A stretch of 64,000 nucleotides of DNA from Rubrimonas cliftonensis (GTDB taxonomy: Bacteria > Pseudomonadota > Alphaproteobacteria > Rhodobacterales > Rhodobacteraceae). The notes beneath the pieces are model-generated. The model was not told the origin of the DNA and made no database searches. It saw only the letters and a list, made by a program, of their open reading frames with translations. The stretch is taken from positions 496,001 through 560,000 of the forward strand of contig NZ_FNQM01000001.1 in NCBI RefSeq assembly GCF_900107585.1, read 5' to 3'. The translations under genes and the position numbers were made by a program. Of the stretch, positions 23,998 to 32,939 are shown in pieces (within the stretch, counting starts at the first letter, position 1; every line of letters starts with the position of its first letter).

Positions 23998-26985
23998 TCA
24001 GGCGAGTTCCGCCAGCCGCGCCTGCGCCGCCGCCAGCTTGCCAGCCTCCTCGGCGAGCGCCGCGAGGCGCGCGCGCTCCTTCTCCACCACTTCCGGCTTG
24101 GCCTTCTCCACGAAGGCGGGGTTGGCGAGCTTGGCCTCCAGCCCCGCGCGCTCCTTGTCGAGCTTGCCGAGCGCCTTCTCCAGCCGCGCGCCCTCGGCGG
24201 CGATGTCGATCACGCCCGCCAGCGGCAGGCACAGCGTCGCGCCCTGAACCGCCAGCGTCACCGCCCCCTTCGGCGCCGCATCGGCGTGCTCGATGGACGA
24301 CAACCGCGCCAGCCGCGCCAGCAGCGGCCCGACCCGCGCCAGCCGCGCCGCCGTGGCGGCATCCGCGCCGACCGCGACGAGCGGGATCTGCGCGCCGGGG
24401 TTCACGTTCATCTCCGCACGCGCCGAGCGCGTCGCCTCGATGGCCGCGATGGCCCAGCCCATGTCGGCGTCGGCCTCCGCGTCCGCCAGGTCCGCCGCCG
24501 TCCAGGTCGGCCAGTCGGCGTGGACCAGCAGCCGCTCGCGCGGGGCCAGCGCGCCGTAGAGCTCCTCGGTGACGAAGGGCATGATCGGGTGCAGCAGGAT
24601 CAGCGCCTGATCGAGCGCCCATGCCGCCGTCGCCCGCGTCTCTTCCTTCGCCGGGCCGTCGTCGCCCTGCAGGAGCGGCTTGGCGCACTCGACGTACCAG
24701 TCGCAGAGCACGCCCCAGACATGGGCGTAGGCCGCGTTGGCCGCATCGTTGAAGCGATAGGCGTCGATGGCGGCGTCCATAGCCTCGCGCAGTCGCGCCG
24801 TCTCGCCGACGATCCAGCGGTTCACCGGCTCGCGCGGGCTTTTCGGGTCGAAGCCGGGCACGAGCGCGCAGCCGTTCATCTCGCAGAACCGCGCCGCGTT
24901 CCAGAGCTTCGTTGAGAAGTTGCGGTAACCCTCCACCCGGCTGACGTCGAGCTTCAGGTCGCGGCCCATGGAGGCCATCGCCGCCAGCGTCATCCGCACC
25001 GCGTCGGCGCCATACTGGTCGATCAGCGTGATCGGGTCGATCACGTTGCCGAGCGACTTCGACATCTTGCGCCCCTGCTCGTCGCGCACGAGGGCGTGGA
25101 TGTAGACGTCGCTGAACGGCACGTCCTTCTGGAAATGCAGCCCCATCATCATCATCCGGGCGACCCAGAAGAAGATGATGTCGAACCCGGTCGAGAGCAC
25201 CGAGGTCGGGTAGTAGCGATTGAGCTCGGGCGTCTCGTCCGGCCAGCCGAGGGTCGAGAACGGCCACAGCGCGGAGGAGAACCAGGTGTCGAGCACGTCG
25301 GGGTCGCGCGCAATCGTTATAGTATTGCGCGATCGGTCTTCTGGTAAGCTAATTCCAATCCGCTTATCGTCAGAACGATTAATTTTTATTTGCCACTCAG
25401 AACCGTAGTATGCCTTAGCCTGTTCAATCGCTTCGGCTTCTGTTTCGGCGCAAAAGAGCTTCAGTTTAAACTGTACTGCGTCCAGCGAACTGTTTAACGA
25501 GAAACCGAAGTTTTCTCCATCACGCTCGGGACCGTAGTAGACGGGCACACGATGCCCCCACCACAACTGGCGCGAGATGCACCAGGGTTCGATGTTCTCC
25601 AGCCACTGGAAATAGGTCTTGGACCAGTTCTCGGGGTGAAACGTCGTGCGGCCGTCGCGCACCGCCGCCAGCGCGGGCTTGGCCAGCGTCGCGGCGTCCA
25701 CGAACCACTGGTCGGTCAGCATCGGCTCGATCACGACCTTCGAGCGGTCGCCGAAGGGCTGCATGATCGGCTTGTTCTCCACCAGCGGCGCGCCGTCCGG
25801 CCCCGTGACCGCCAGCCCTTCACCCGTGATCGCCGCGACAACGCGCTTGCGGCAGTCGAAGCGGTCGAGCCCGCGATACTCGTCGGGCACGAGGTTGATC
25901 GCGTCGATCTCCGCTTCGCTCGCCGCCCCGCCCTCGCGGATCGCCTTCGCCTTGGCGACCTCCTCGGCATAGGGCGCCCCGTCGGCGCGCATCGCGGCCT
26001 TCGTGTCCATCAGCCGGAAGCAGGGGATGCCGCCGCGCTTGGCCACGCCGTAGTCGTTGAAATCATGCGCGCCGGTGATCTTCACCGCGCCCGAGCCGAA
26101 AGCCGGGTCGGGATACTCGTCGGTGATGATGGGGATCAGGCGACGGTGCTCCTTCGGCCCCACGGGGATTTCGCATAGCTTTCCGACGATGGCCGCATAA
26201 CGCTCATCGGACGGATGAACCGCTACGGCGCCGTCGCCCAGCATCGTCTCCGGGCGCGTCGTGGCGATGGCGATGTAGTCGCGCGTCTCGCGCAGCGTCA
26301 CGTTTCCGTCCGCGTCCTTCTCGACGTAGTCGTAGGTCTCGCCGCCAGCCAGAGGATACTTGAAGTGCCACATGTGGCCTTCGACCTCGACGTTCTCCAC
26401 TTCGAGGTCGGAGATCGCGGTCTCGAAATGCGGGTCCCAGTTCACCAGCCGCTTGCCGCGATAGATCAGCCCCTCGTCGTAGAGCTGCTTGAACACGCGG
26501 ATCACCGCGCGCGACATCTGGTCCTCGTCGGTGCGGCCGAGGGTGAAGGCGTTGCGCGACCAGTCGCAGGAGGCGCCGAGGCGCTTGAGCTGGTTGATGA
26601 TCGTGTCGCCCGAAGAATCCTTCTGGCGCCACACCCGCTCGACGAAGGCCTCGCGGCCCATCTCGCGGCGGCCCGGCTCGCCCGCCTGCGCCAGCGCCCG
26701 CTCCACCACCATCTGCGTCGCGATGCCGGCGTGGTCCTGCCCCGGCTGCCAGAGCACGTCGAAGCCCTGCATCCGCTTGCGGCGGATCAGGATGTCCTGA
26801 AGCGTGTTGTTGAGCGCATGGCCCATGTGCAGCGAGCCGGTGACGTTCGGCGGCGGGATCATGATGGCGTATGGTTCCGCCCCCGGCCTGGCGTTGGCGC
26901 CGGCGCGGAAGCAGCCCTCGCGCTCCCAGCGCGCATAGAGGCGCGGCTCGGCTTCGGCGGCGTCGAAGGTCTTTTCCATGGTCAT
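23998..26985 (-). CDS. valS: Valyl-tRNA synthetase
   Basis: The 995-residue class I synthetase charges tRNA-Val in the cytosol. It has the HIGH motif as HMGH (residues 53-56, within [16 protein letters not shown]) and KMSKS (about residues 639-643). It also has the [12 protein letters not shown] and [22 protein letters not shown] motifs, an anticodon-binding domain and a C-terminal coiled coil. Residues about 487-558, between the WWGH segment and DVLDTWFSS, are encoded by a patch of about 44% GC with foreign-looking codon use, but the frame is intact. GGGAGAG stands 6-8 nt before the first of two ATGs. Confidence 0.97.
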   Translation of the reverse strand: MTMEKTFDAAEAEPRLYARWEREGCFRAGANARPGAEPYAIMIPPPNVTGSLHMGHALNNTLQDILIRRKRMQGFDVLWQPGQDHAGIATQMVVERALAQAGEPGRREMGREAFVERVWRQKDSSGDTIINQLKRLGASCDWSRNAFTLGRTDEDQMSRAVIRVFKQLYDEGLIYRGKRLVNWDPHFETAISDLEVENVEVEGHMWHFKYPLAGGETYDYVEKDADGNVTLRETRDYIAIATTRPETMLGDGAVAVHPSDERYAAIVGKLCEIPVGPKEHRRLIPIITDEYPDPAFGSGAVKITGAHDFNDYGVAKRGGIPCFRLMDTKAAMRADGAPYAEEVAKAKAIREGGAASEAEIDAINLVPDEYRGLDRFDCRKRVVAAITGEGLAVTGPDGAPLVENKPIMQPFGDRSKVVIEPMLTDQWFVDAATLAKPALAAVRDGRTTFHPENWSKTYFQWLENIEPWCISRQLWWGHRVPVYYGPERDGENFGFSLNSSLDAVQFKLKLFCAETEAEAIEQAKAYYGSEWQIKINRSDDKRIGISLPEDRSRNTITIARDPDVLDTWFSSALWPFSTLGWPDETPELNRYYPTSVLSTGFDIIFFWVARMMMMGLHFQKDVPFSDVYIHALVRDEQGRKMSKSLGNVIDPITLIDQYGADAVRMTLAAMASMGRDLKLDVSRVEGYRNFSTKLWNAARFCEMNGCALVPGFDPKSPREPVNRWIVGETARLREAMDAAIDAYRFNDAANAAYAHVWGVLCDWYVECAKPLLQGDDGPAKEETRATAAWALDQALILLHPIMPFVTEELYGALAPRERLLVHADWPTWTAADLADAEADADMGWAIAAIEATRSARAEMNVNPGAQIPLVAVGADAATAARLARVGPLLARLARLSSIEHADAAPKGAVTLAVQGATLCLPLAGVIDIAAEGARLEKALGKLDKERAGLEAKLANPAFVEKAKPEVVEKERARLAALAEEAGKLAAAQARLAELA
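25307..25530 (-). other. AT-rich patch inside valS with palindromes
   Basis: Bases 25321-25500 contain 80 G or C out of 180 (44%), against roughly 70% on both sides. The stretch stays in the valS frame. At its low-coordinate edge lies an 8-bp inverted repeat, CGCGCAAT (25307-25314) and ATTGCGCG (25324-25331), with a 9-nt loop. Inside is a perfect 12-bp palindrome, CAGTTTAAACTG (25462-25473). It encodes the segment from about GENFGFSLN to [13 protein letters not shown] and includes the family-like stretch [16 protein letters not shown]. Confidence 0.85.
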
Positions 26986-27057
26986 CGCAAGCTCTCCCGG
27001 GCGTCCGGGCGAGGGTTTATCGCGCGGGCGCGGGGTCGGAAAGCCCGGCGCGGCGCC

Positions 27058-27504
27058 TCAGCGCCGCCGGTCGATCTTGGCGGTGAGGTGGATGAGGCTC
27101 TCCATGCCGCGCACGCCGTCGAGTTCGCCGATGCGGTCGAGCGCGCTGTCGAGCTGCGGCGTGCCGGCGGCGGCGAGCTGGATCGCCATGTCGAAGCGGC
27201 CCGCCGTCGTGAACAGCCCCTCCACCTCGCGCATCCGGCCGAGCGCGGCCACGATGCTCGCCGTCATCCGCGGCTCGACCTGGATCAGCACCGTGGCGCG
27301 GATCATGCCCGCGTCCACCGCGTCGCCGGCGACGATGGTGTAGCCGGCGATGACGCCGGTGCGCTCCAGCTTCTCCAGCCGCGCCTGCACCGTGGTGCGC
27401 GACACGCCGAGCCGCCGGGCGAGCTCCGCGGTGGGCGTGCGCGCGTCGCGGCGCAGGAAGCGCAGGAGCGATTGATCCATTTCGTCGAGAGTTGTCATCG
27501 TCAT
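27058..27504 (-). CDS. Lrp/AsnC-family transcriptional regulator
   Basis: The 148-residue protein has an N-terminal helix-turn-helix (LDEMDQSLLRFLRRDARTPTAELARRLGVSRTTVQARLEKLE) and a RAM ligand-binding domain (IQVEPRMTASIVAALGRMREVEGLF...GRFDMAIQLAA). It is divergent from an ornithine-type decarboxylase with 148 bp between starts, so it most likely controls that gene and itself in response to an amino acid. The start could be either of two close ATGs (27504, 27498) or one further upstream; none has a strong ribosome site. Confidence 0.9.
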   Translation of the reverse strand: MTMTTLDEMDQSLLRFLRRDARTPTAELARRLGVSRTTVQARLEKLERTGVIAGYTIVAGDAVDAGMIRATVLIQVEPRMTASIVAALGRMREVEGLFTTAGRFDMAIQLAAAGTPQLDSALDRIGELDGVRGMESLIHLTAKIDRRR

Positions 27505-27652
27505 TCTGCATTTATGACGGCGATCTGACAAAACTTCGAGTGCAAAACGTCAGTCTGGGGCCTTCATTCTGACATTCCGCCGCGGCATCTTACCCTCACA
27601 TCGGCCGCGAGAAGCGCGGCGCCCACAAACCCGAAAGGGGGCCCTGACGCCA
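27505..27652. promoter_or_regulatory. Divergent regulator-decarboxylase control region with repeats
   Basis: TCATTCTG occurs at 27501-27508 and again at 27564-27571, 63 bp apart (about six helical turns) in the same orientation. CTGAC (27525-27529) and GTCAG (27549-27553) form an inverted repeat around an AT-richer core containing two AAAAC runs. This fits the multi-site binding of Lrp/AsnC octamers, but no operator is proven. Confidence 0.4.
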
Positions 27653-28801
27653 ATGACCACGACCGCCGCCATCTGGCGCAATCCCGAGAGCTACCTTGCC
27701 GCCGAGCGCCCCGATGCGCCGGTGCTGTTCTTCGCGCCCGCCGTGCTCACGGCCAGCGCCAAACGGTTTCTCACGGGCTTTCCCGGTCTGGTCACTTACG
27801 CCGTCAAGTCCAACAGCGAGCCGGCCGTCGTCATGACGCTGATCGCCGCGGGCGTGAAGGCGTGGGACGTCGCCTCCCCCGCCGAGATCGAGCTGATCCG
27901 CGGCCTCGACCCCGACGCCGCCCTGCACTACCACAACCCCGCCAAGTCGCGCGGCGAGATCGGTTTCGCGCTCGACCACGGCGTGCGCACCTTCTCCGTC
28001 GACAGCGTCGTGGAGCTCGACAAGGTCGCCGCGATCGCCGCCGAGAGGGGCGTCGCCGCCGCCGACGTCGAGATCTCCGTGCGCTTCAAGCTGCCGGTGC
28101 GCGGCGCGGCCTATGATTTCGGCGCCAAGTTCGGCGCCTCGCCCGAGAAGGCCGCCGCGCTGCTGCGCCAGGCGCAGGGCCTCGGCATGGTCGCGAGCCT
28201 GACCTTCCACCCCGGCACCCAGTGCGAGACGGCCGACGCGTGGGTGTCCTACATCCACCAGGCCGCCCGCATCGCCGAGGACGCCGGCGTGTCGCTGCGC
28301 CGCCTGAACGTCGGCGGCGGCTTCCCCGGCGCGCTCTATGGCGAGCGCTTCGACCTCGAGGCGATCTTCGAGGCGATCGGCGCCGCCCGCGACGCCGCCT
28401 TCGGCCCGGACATGCCGCTCGTGTGCGAGCCCGGCCGCGGCCTCGTCTCGGGCTGCATGACGCTCGCCGCCCGCGTGAAGCTGGTGCGCGAGGACGGCGC
28501 GGTGTTTCTCAACGACGGCGTCTATGGCGCGCTCGACGAGTTCCCGGTGCTCGGCCGCACCCACAGCTACCGCGTGCTGACGCCCGAGGGCCTGCCCCGC
28601 GAGGGCGACGCGCGCCCGGTGATATTCTTCGGCCCGACCTGCGACAGCGTCGACCGGCTGCCCGGAGACAACCTCGCGCCCGCCGGCATCGCCGAGGATG
28701 ACGTGGTGGTGTTCGAGGCGATGGGCGCCTACGGCTCCGTCACCGCCACCAGCTTCAACGGCTACGGCGGCCTGCGCTCGGTGCTGGTCTCCGAACTCTG
28801 A
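27653..28801 (+). CDS. Fold-III PLP-dependent decarboxylase, ornithine decarboxylase type
   Basis: The 382-residue enzyme belongs to the Orn/DAP/Arg decarboxylase family 2 (alanine racemase fold). The PLP lysine is K52 in YAVKSNSEP. It also has FHPGTQC, the phosphate-binding GGGFPG, the substrate region EPGRGLVSG and the active-site PTCDSVD cysteine from the partner subunit. Length and motifs fit ornithine (or lysine/ornithine) decarboxylase making putrescine. Substrate choice cannot be fixed by eye. A GGGGG ribosome site precedes the ATG, and the divergent AsnC-type gene is its likely regulator. Confidence 0.88.
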   Translation: MTTTAAIWRNPESYLAAERPDAPVLFFAPAVLTASAKRFLTGFPGLVTYAVKSNSEPAVVMTLIAAGVKAWDVASPAEIELIRGLDPDAALHYHNPAKSRGEIGFALDHGVRTFSVDSVVELDKVAAIAAERGVAAADVEISVRFKLPVRGAAYDFGAKFGASPEKAAALLRQAQGLGMVASLTFHPGTQCETADAWVSYIHQAARIAEDAGVSLRRLNVGGGFPGALYGERFDLEAIFEAIGAARDAAFGPDMPLVCEPGRGLVSGCMTLAARVKLVREDGAVFLNDGVYGALDEFPVLGRTHSYRVLTPEGLPREGDARPVIFFGPTCDSVDRLPGDNLAPAGIAEDDVVVFEAMGAYGSVTATSFNGYGGLRSVLVSEL

Positions 28802-28867
28802 CGCCCGCGGCGGCGGCGCGCCTGGCGTCCGCCGTCGTCCGGCCTTCCTCTCCTCCCGACCGAAACC

Positions 28868-28900
28868 GCCGCCGCCCGCCTTGCGTGCGGCGGCTGTTTC
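28868..28900 (+). terminator. Hairpin terminator after the decarboxylase gene
   Basis: GCCGCCGC (28868-28875) and GCGGCGGC (28887-28894) form an 8-bp stem with an 11-nt loop, followed by TGTTTC. It lies in the 105-bp convergent gap between the decarboxylase and the DUF2497 gene. Confidence 0.5.
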
Positions 28901-28906
28901 GCGAGC

Positions 28907-29509
28907 CTATTCCCGCGTGCGCCTTTCGGCGGCGAGAGCCCTCGAGACCTCCGCCGAGATGAGCTGCCTGATCTGCTGGGTCAGATTGCGGCCGAACGCG
29001 CCGGAGAATTCCTCGCGCATCACGGCGCGCGCGATGTCGGCCACCACCGCCTCGTCGATCGGGAAACCGCCGGGAAGCTCCGGCGCGTCCTCGCCCATGG
29101 CCGCGCCTGCGCCGGGGCTGGGCGCCTCCGGCCTCGCCGGCCCATCGACCCGAGGCTTCCCGACGACGGGTTCCGACGCGGCAGGCCGGACGGCCGCGCG
29201 CCCCGGAGCATCCGCGCCCGGCGCGGGGGCCGCCGCATGATCGGCCGCCGCGGCGGGCGCCGGACCGTGGCGGGGCGTCGGCGGCGTCAGGTCGGGGTTA
29301 GGCGTCAACGGCTGCGCCCGCGGCTGCCGATCGGCGGGCGCTCTGGAGCCGCCGTCGATGCGCATCTCCGGCGTCAGTTCGAGCAGGTCGCCGTCGGACG
29401 CCGCGCGCCTGCCGGTCCCGCCCTGCCGCTGTTCGTCGGTGACGATGCGCCGGATGGAGGCGAGGATGTCCGCCATGGCGGCGTCGTCGCGCGGGGTCTG
29501 GTCGCTCAT
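28907..29509 (-). CDS. popZ: DUF2497 (PopZ-like) protein
   Basis: The 200-residue protein has the layout of the polar organiser PopZ: the N-terminal helix AAMADILASIRRIVTDEQ, a long Pro/Ala-rich acidic disordered centre (about residues 50-150), and a C-terminal helical region (IDEAVVADIARAVMREEF...LTQQIRQLISAEVSRALA) for oligomerisation. PopZ proteins form a hub at the cell pole that tethers the chromosome centromere. It follows tolC on the same strand after a 57-bp gap, as is usual in alphaproteobacteria, where valS commonly comes next; here an AsnC regulator and a decarboxylase lie between. Confidence 0.75.
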   Translation of the reverse strand: MSDQTPRDDAAMADILASIRRIVTDEQRQGGTGRRAASDGDLLELTPEMRIDGGSRAPADRQPRAQPLTPNPDLTPPTPRHGPAPAAAADHAAAPAPGADAPGRAAVRPAASEPVVGKPRVDGPARPEAPSPGAGAAMGEDAPELPGGFPIDEAVVADIARAVMREEFSGAFGRNLTQQIRQLISAEVSRALAAERRTRE

Positions 29510-29566
29510 GGCCTCACCTCGTCAGGGCGACCGACGGACCGGCCCGCCCACGATGCCGGCGTGCGA

Positions 29567-30976
29567 TCAGGGTCGCCAGATCTCTTCCCAAACCGTGTCC
29601 TCGGTCTGCTCGTAGCCGAAGAGTCGATCATTGTTGAGGTCATACCGCACATCGGGGTCGTAGGCGACGACCGTCAGGCCCTGCTGCGCGGCGGTCAGCG
29701 CGCCCACGGCCGCGACGAGCGTGTAGCCCGCGACATATTCGTTGCGCATCGCGTCCACGAGGCTGGTGCGGGCGTCCAGCGTCTCCTGCTCCGCGTCGAG
29801 CACGTCGAGCGTCGTGCGAGACCCGACGATGGCCTCCTCGCGGACGCCCTCGAAGGCGAGCTGGGCGGCGCGCACCCGCTCGCGCCCCGCAACAATGCTC
29901 GCCCGGGCGACTGCGAGCTCGCTCCACGCCGCCTCGACGAGCTGGCGGCGCGCGCGCGCCTGCACCGAGATGTCCGCACGCGCCTCGCTGGCGCGCGCCT
30001 GCGCCTCGCGGATGCGGCTGTACTGCGCGCCGCCCTGATAGAGCGGGATCGTCGCGCGGACGCCGATGCTCGCCTCGGTCTGGTCGGTCGTCGCGCTGTT
30101 CGCGAAGATCGCACTGTCGCCATAGCCGACCGACGCCTCGAGCGCGACCTGCGGCAGGAGCCCGCCGATCTGGGTGCGCACGTCGCGCACCCGCGATTCC
30201 TCGGTGAACCGCGCGGCGATCACGTCGGGATGGTTCGCGAGCGCGACCGTCACCGCCTCGTCCAGCGACTGCGGAAGCGGCGGCAGCGGCGGCTGCGGCG
30301 CGAGGTTGAGCGGCTCCGAGCCGACCACCTGCCGGTAGTTCTGGCGCGAGCGCTCCAGGTTTCCCGTCACGTCGGCAAGGTTGGCGTTGGCCTCCGCCAG
30401 CGCCGCCTCGGCCTGGCTGACGTCGGTGCGCGTGACCTCGCCCACCTCAAAGCGGTCGCGGGAGGCGCGCAGCTGCTCGCTGATGACGCGCACGTTGTTG
30501 CGCGCGAGTTCGACGAACTTCTGGTCGCGCAGCACGTCGACATAGGCCGTCACGGTCCTGAGCAGAACGTCCTGCTCCAGCGAGTTGAGCTGGGCGCGCG
30601 TCGCCGAGACGTCCGCGATGCGGCCGCGCACGCTGTTGGACGTCTGGCCTCCGTCATAGAGCGACTGGGATGCGTCGATGCTCGCGCTGAACGGGTCCTG
30701 CGCATCGTCGGTGCTCCGCGCGCGCTGGGTGCTGTAGTCCGCGCCGTAGCGCACCGAGGCCGAGACGTCGGGCCGATAGCCCGCGCGCGCCTGGTTCACC
30801 CGCTCATCGACGGCGGAAAGCGCGGCGCGCGCCGCAAGCAGTTCGGGATTGGTCTCATAGGCGGAGGCGAAGGCTTCGGCGAGAGTGTCGGCGCGCGCCC
30901 AGCCGCTCGCCGCCAGCGCAAGGGCTGCGGCGAGCGCGAGCGCGCGCATCCGCGCATCGCTGTTTTGGCGTGTCAT
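29567..30976 (-). CDS. tolC: TolC-family outer-membrane efflux protein
   Basis: The 469-residue protein has a signal peptide (to about residue 28, ending SGWARA) and the two-fold repeated TolC architecture (TLAEAFASAYETNPELLAARA... and LPQSLDEAVTVALANHPDVIAA...). Long helices and beta strands such as SIDASQSLYDGGQ and GVRATIPLYQGGAQ form the trans-periplasmic tunnel. It serves type I secretion and RND export. The frame reaches a TTG five codons earlier, but GAGG about 9 nt before the ATG at 30976 supports this start. It lies between pcm and the PopZ-like gene. Confidence 0.93.
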   Translation of the reverse strand: MTRQNSDARMRALALAAALALAASGWARADTLAEAFASAYETNPELLAARAALSAVDERVNQARAGYRPDVSASVRYGADYSTQRARSTDDAQDPFSASIDASQSLYDGGQTSNSVRGRIADVSATRAQLNSLEQDVLLRTVTAYVDVLRDQKFVELARNNVRVISEQLRASRDRFEVGEVTRTDVSQAEAALAEANANLADVTGNLERSRQNYRQVVGSEPLNLAPQPPLPPLPQSLDEAVTVALANHPDVIAARFTEESRVRDVRTQIGGLLPQVALEASVGYGDSAIFANSATTDQTEASIGVRATIPLYQGGAQYSRIREAQARASEARADISVQARARRQLVEAAWSELAVARASIVAGRERVRAAQLAFEGVREEAIVGSRTTLDVLDAEQETLDARTSLVDAMRNEYVAGYTLVAAVGALTAAQQGLTVVAYDPDVRYDLNNDRLFGYEQTEDTVWEEIWRP

Positions 30977-31045
30977 CGTTCTGTCCCTCAAGGTTTTGCC
31001 GCGAGGGTACGGCGCATGCGCCGCCCGGCAAGAGAAATGACGTCC

Positions 31046-31699
31046 TCAGAACTCGAATGCCGGCGCGGAGTCGAAACCGGGCAACACGGGCGCGGAGGCG
31101 TCGAACGCCCGCCGCGAGGACGTCGTCCCGCCCGAGCGCATGAACACCGTCGCCTTGCCGAGCGGTCCGTCCTGGACGATCGCCACCAGCCGGCCGCCTT
31201 CACGCAGCTGCTCCAGCAGCGCCCGCGGCGGCCCCGCGACCGCGCCCTCGACAACGATCGCGTCATAGGGCCCCGACCGGGGCGAACCCTCCGCGAGGCG
31301 CCCTTCCTCGAAGAGCACGTTGTCCGCGCCGACGCCGGCCATCGCCTCGCGCGAGGCCGCGACGAGGACCGGCTCCTCCTCCAGCGCCACCACCGCCGCC
31401 GCCAGTCGGGAGATGACCACCGCCGAGTAGCCATAGCCGGCGCCCACGTCGAGCACGAGGTCCGTCGGCCTGATCTCCGCCGCGTCGAGCATCTTGGCGA
31501 AGCTGCGCGCGTCCAGCAGCGCGCGGCCCGGCGCCAGCGGGATCGCCATGTCGGCGTAGGCGACGGCGCGGTGCGCGCGCGGGACGAAGCGCTCGCGCGG
31601 CGTGGCGAGCATGGCCTGGATGATGGCGAGCCGCGTCACGTCCGCGGGGCGAACCTGCCCGTCGACCATCGCCCGGCGGGCGGCCTCGAAATCGATCAT
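31046..31699 (-). CDS. pcm: Protein-L-isoaspartate O-methyltransferase
   Basis: The 217-residue methyltransferase starts with MIDFEAARRAMVDGQVRPADV and has the SAM-binding motif I LVLDVGAGYGYSAVVISRLA, then VALEEEPVLV and the family RFVPRAHRAVAYADMAIPL segment. It initiates repair of isoaspartyl residues in aged proteins. In alphaproteobacteria this subtype regularly precedes tolC, as here, so the two may be co-transcribed. A GGAG site lies 6 nt before the ATG. The canonical pcm catalytic-loop motif is less well conserved than in E. coli Pcm. Confidence 0.9.
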   Translation of the reverse strand: MIDFEAARRAMVDGQVRPADVTRLAIIQAMLATPRERFVPRAHRAVAYADMAIPLAPGRALLDARSFAKMLDAAEIRPTDLVLDVGAGYGYSAVVISRLAAAVVALEEEPVLVAASREAMAGVGADNVLFEEGRLAEGSPRSGPYDAIVVEGAVAGPPRALLEQLREGGRLVAIVQDGPLGKATVFMRSGGTTSSRRAFDASAPVLPGFDSAPAFEF

Positions 31700-31799
31700 T
31701 GCGTTCTCCGGCGGCGAACCCTGTCACCGCCGCGTGCCACATCGCGCAGCCGCGGGCAACGGCGCGCTGCGCCGCAGCGTCGCCCGCCCCTGCGGCCGG

Positions 31800-32777
31800 T
31801 CAGCGCCAGAACCGCTCCCCGACCTCGCCCGGCAGGTCGCCGTACATGCCCGCCACCTGCGCGCCGTAGCCGTTCCAGAGCTGCGTCGGCACGCGCTCGT
31901 CCGTGCCGAGCACCCGCTCCGTCGCCTGGCTCCAGCGGGGGTGCGCCACTTCCGGGTTCACGTTGGCCCAGAAGCCGTACTCTGCGCTCTGCAGTTCCTC
32001 CCAGAAGCTCACCGGGCGCTCCTCGACGAAGGAGACGCGCACGATCGACTTGATCGACTTGAAGCCGAATTTCCACGGCAGATGCAGGCGTATCGGCGCG
32101 CCGAACTGATTGTGCAGCACCTTGCCGTAGGCGCCGACCACGAGGAACGCCAGCGGGTTGGCCGCCTCCGCCATCGTCACGCCCTCGACATAGGGCCACG
32201 GATACCAGAACTGGCGCTGGCCGCGGGCGACGTCGGGATCCTTGAAGGTCTCGAAGCGGAGATACTTCGCCGACGCCAGCGGCCTCGCGCGTTCGACGAG
32301 GGCGCTCAGCGGAAAGCCGATCCACGGCGCCACCATCGACCACGCCTCGACGCAGCGATGGCGCACCACGCGCTCTTCGATCGGCGCGCTCGCGATCAGG
32401 TCGTCGGTGGAGATCTCCGTCGGGCTTTCGACCAGCCCGTCGATCTTTATCGTCCAGCCCCGCGTCTCCAGCGCCTGCGCGGCGTCGTAGATCTGCTTCT
32501 GGCTGCCGAACTCGTAGAAGTTGTTGTAGGTGCTGTTTATGTCCTCGGGCGTCACGGCGCGGCCCGCATCGGCGAAGTCGGGGTTGAGCGGCGCCGTCCC
32601 CGGCCACGCCGCAGGCCCCTCGTCGGCCCGCGCCGCGGCGCCGAAAAGGCTGGCGCCGCCGAGCAGCCCGGCCCCGAGCCCCATGCCGCGCAGGATCGAG
32701 CGGCGGTTCAGGAAGACCGCTTCCGGCGTCGCCGCGCTCTCTGGAAGCGCCCAGTCCGGGCGGCGGATCACGTTCAT
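31800..32777 (-). CDS. msrP: Periplasmic methionine sulfoxide reductase, molybdenum-binding subunit
   Basis: The 325-residue protein has a Tat signal (NRRSILRGMGLGAGLLGG) and the sulfite-oxidase-type molybdopterin fold. C142 in RHRCVEAWSMV ligates Mo, and KFGFKSIKSIV, the NQFGAPIRLHLPWK region and YNNFYEFG match MsrP (formerly YedY). It reduces methionine sulfoxide in periplasmic proteins using electrons from the membrane haem protein MsrQ. No msrQ lies next to it: pcm follows 100 bp downstream and serB is upstream. AAGGAGA precedes the ATG. Confidence 0.95.
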   Translation of the reverse strand: MNVIRRPDWALPESAATPEAVFLNRRSILRGMGLGAGLLGGASLFGAAARADEGPAAWPGTAPLNPDFADAGRAVTPEDINSTYNNFYEFGSQKQIYDAAQALETRGWTIKIDGLVESPTEISTDDLIASAPIEERVVRHRCVEAWSMVAPWIGFPLSALVERARPLASAKYLRFETFKDPDVARGQRQFWYPWPYVEGVTMAEAANPLAFLVVGAYGKVLHNQFGAPIRLHLPWKFGFKSIKSIVRVSFVEERPVSFWEELQSAEYGFWANVNPEVAHPRWSQATERVLGTDERVPTQLWNGYGAQVAGMYGDLPGEVGERFWR

Positions 32778-32939
32778 CTCGGCCTCTCCTTCGACACGTT
32801 TCTGCGAAGGTAGCCCGGAGGCCCCTCTCCCGCCAATCGGAGGGCGCGGAAACGTGACCTGGCGCCATCGCGGCGCAGGCCGGCGCGGCTCGGTTCCGCC
32901 CGGCTCGGCTCCGCGCGTCTGAGGACGGCGCGGCGGCCG

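Noticed and set aside
27580-27652. Possible speF-type regulatory RNA before the ornithine-type decarboxylase
   Set aside because: The leader is at most about 150 nt, and I see only two small hairpins; the known motif is much longer and not recognisable here.
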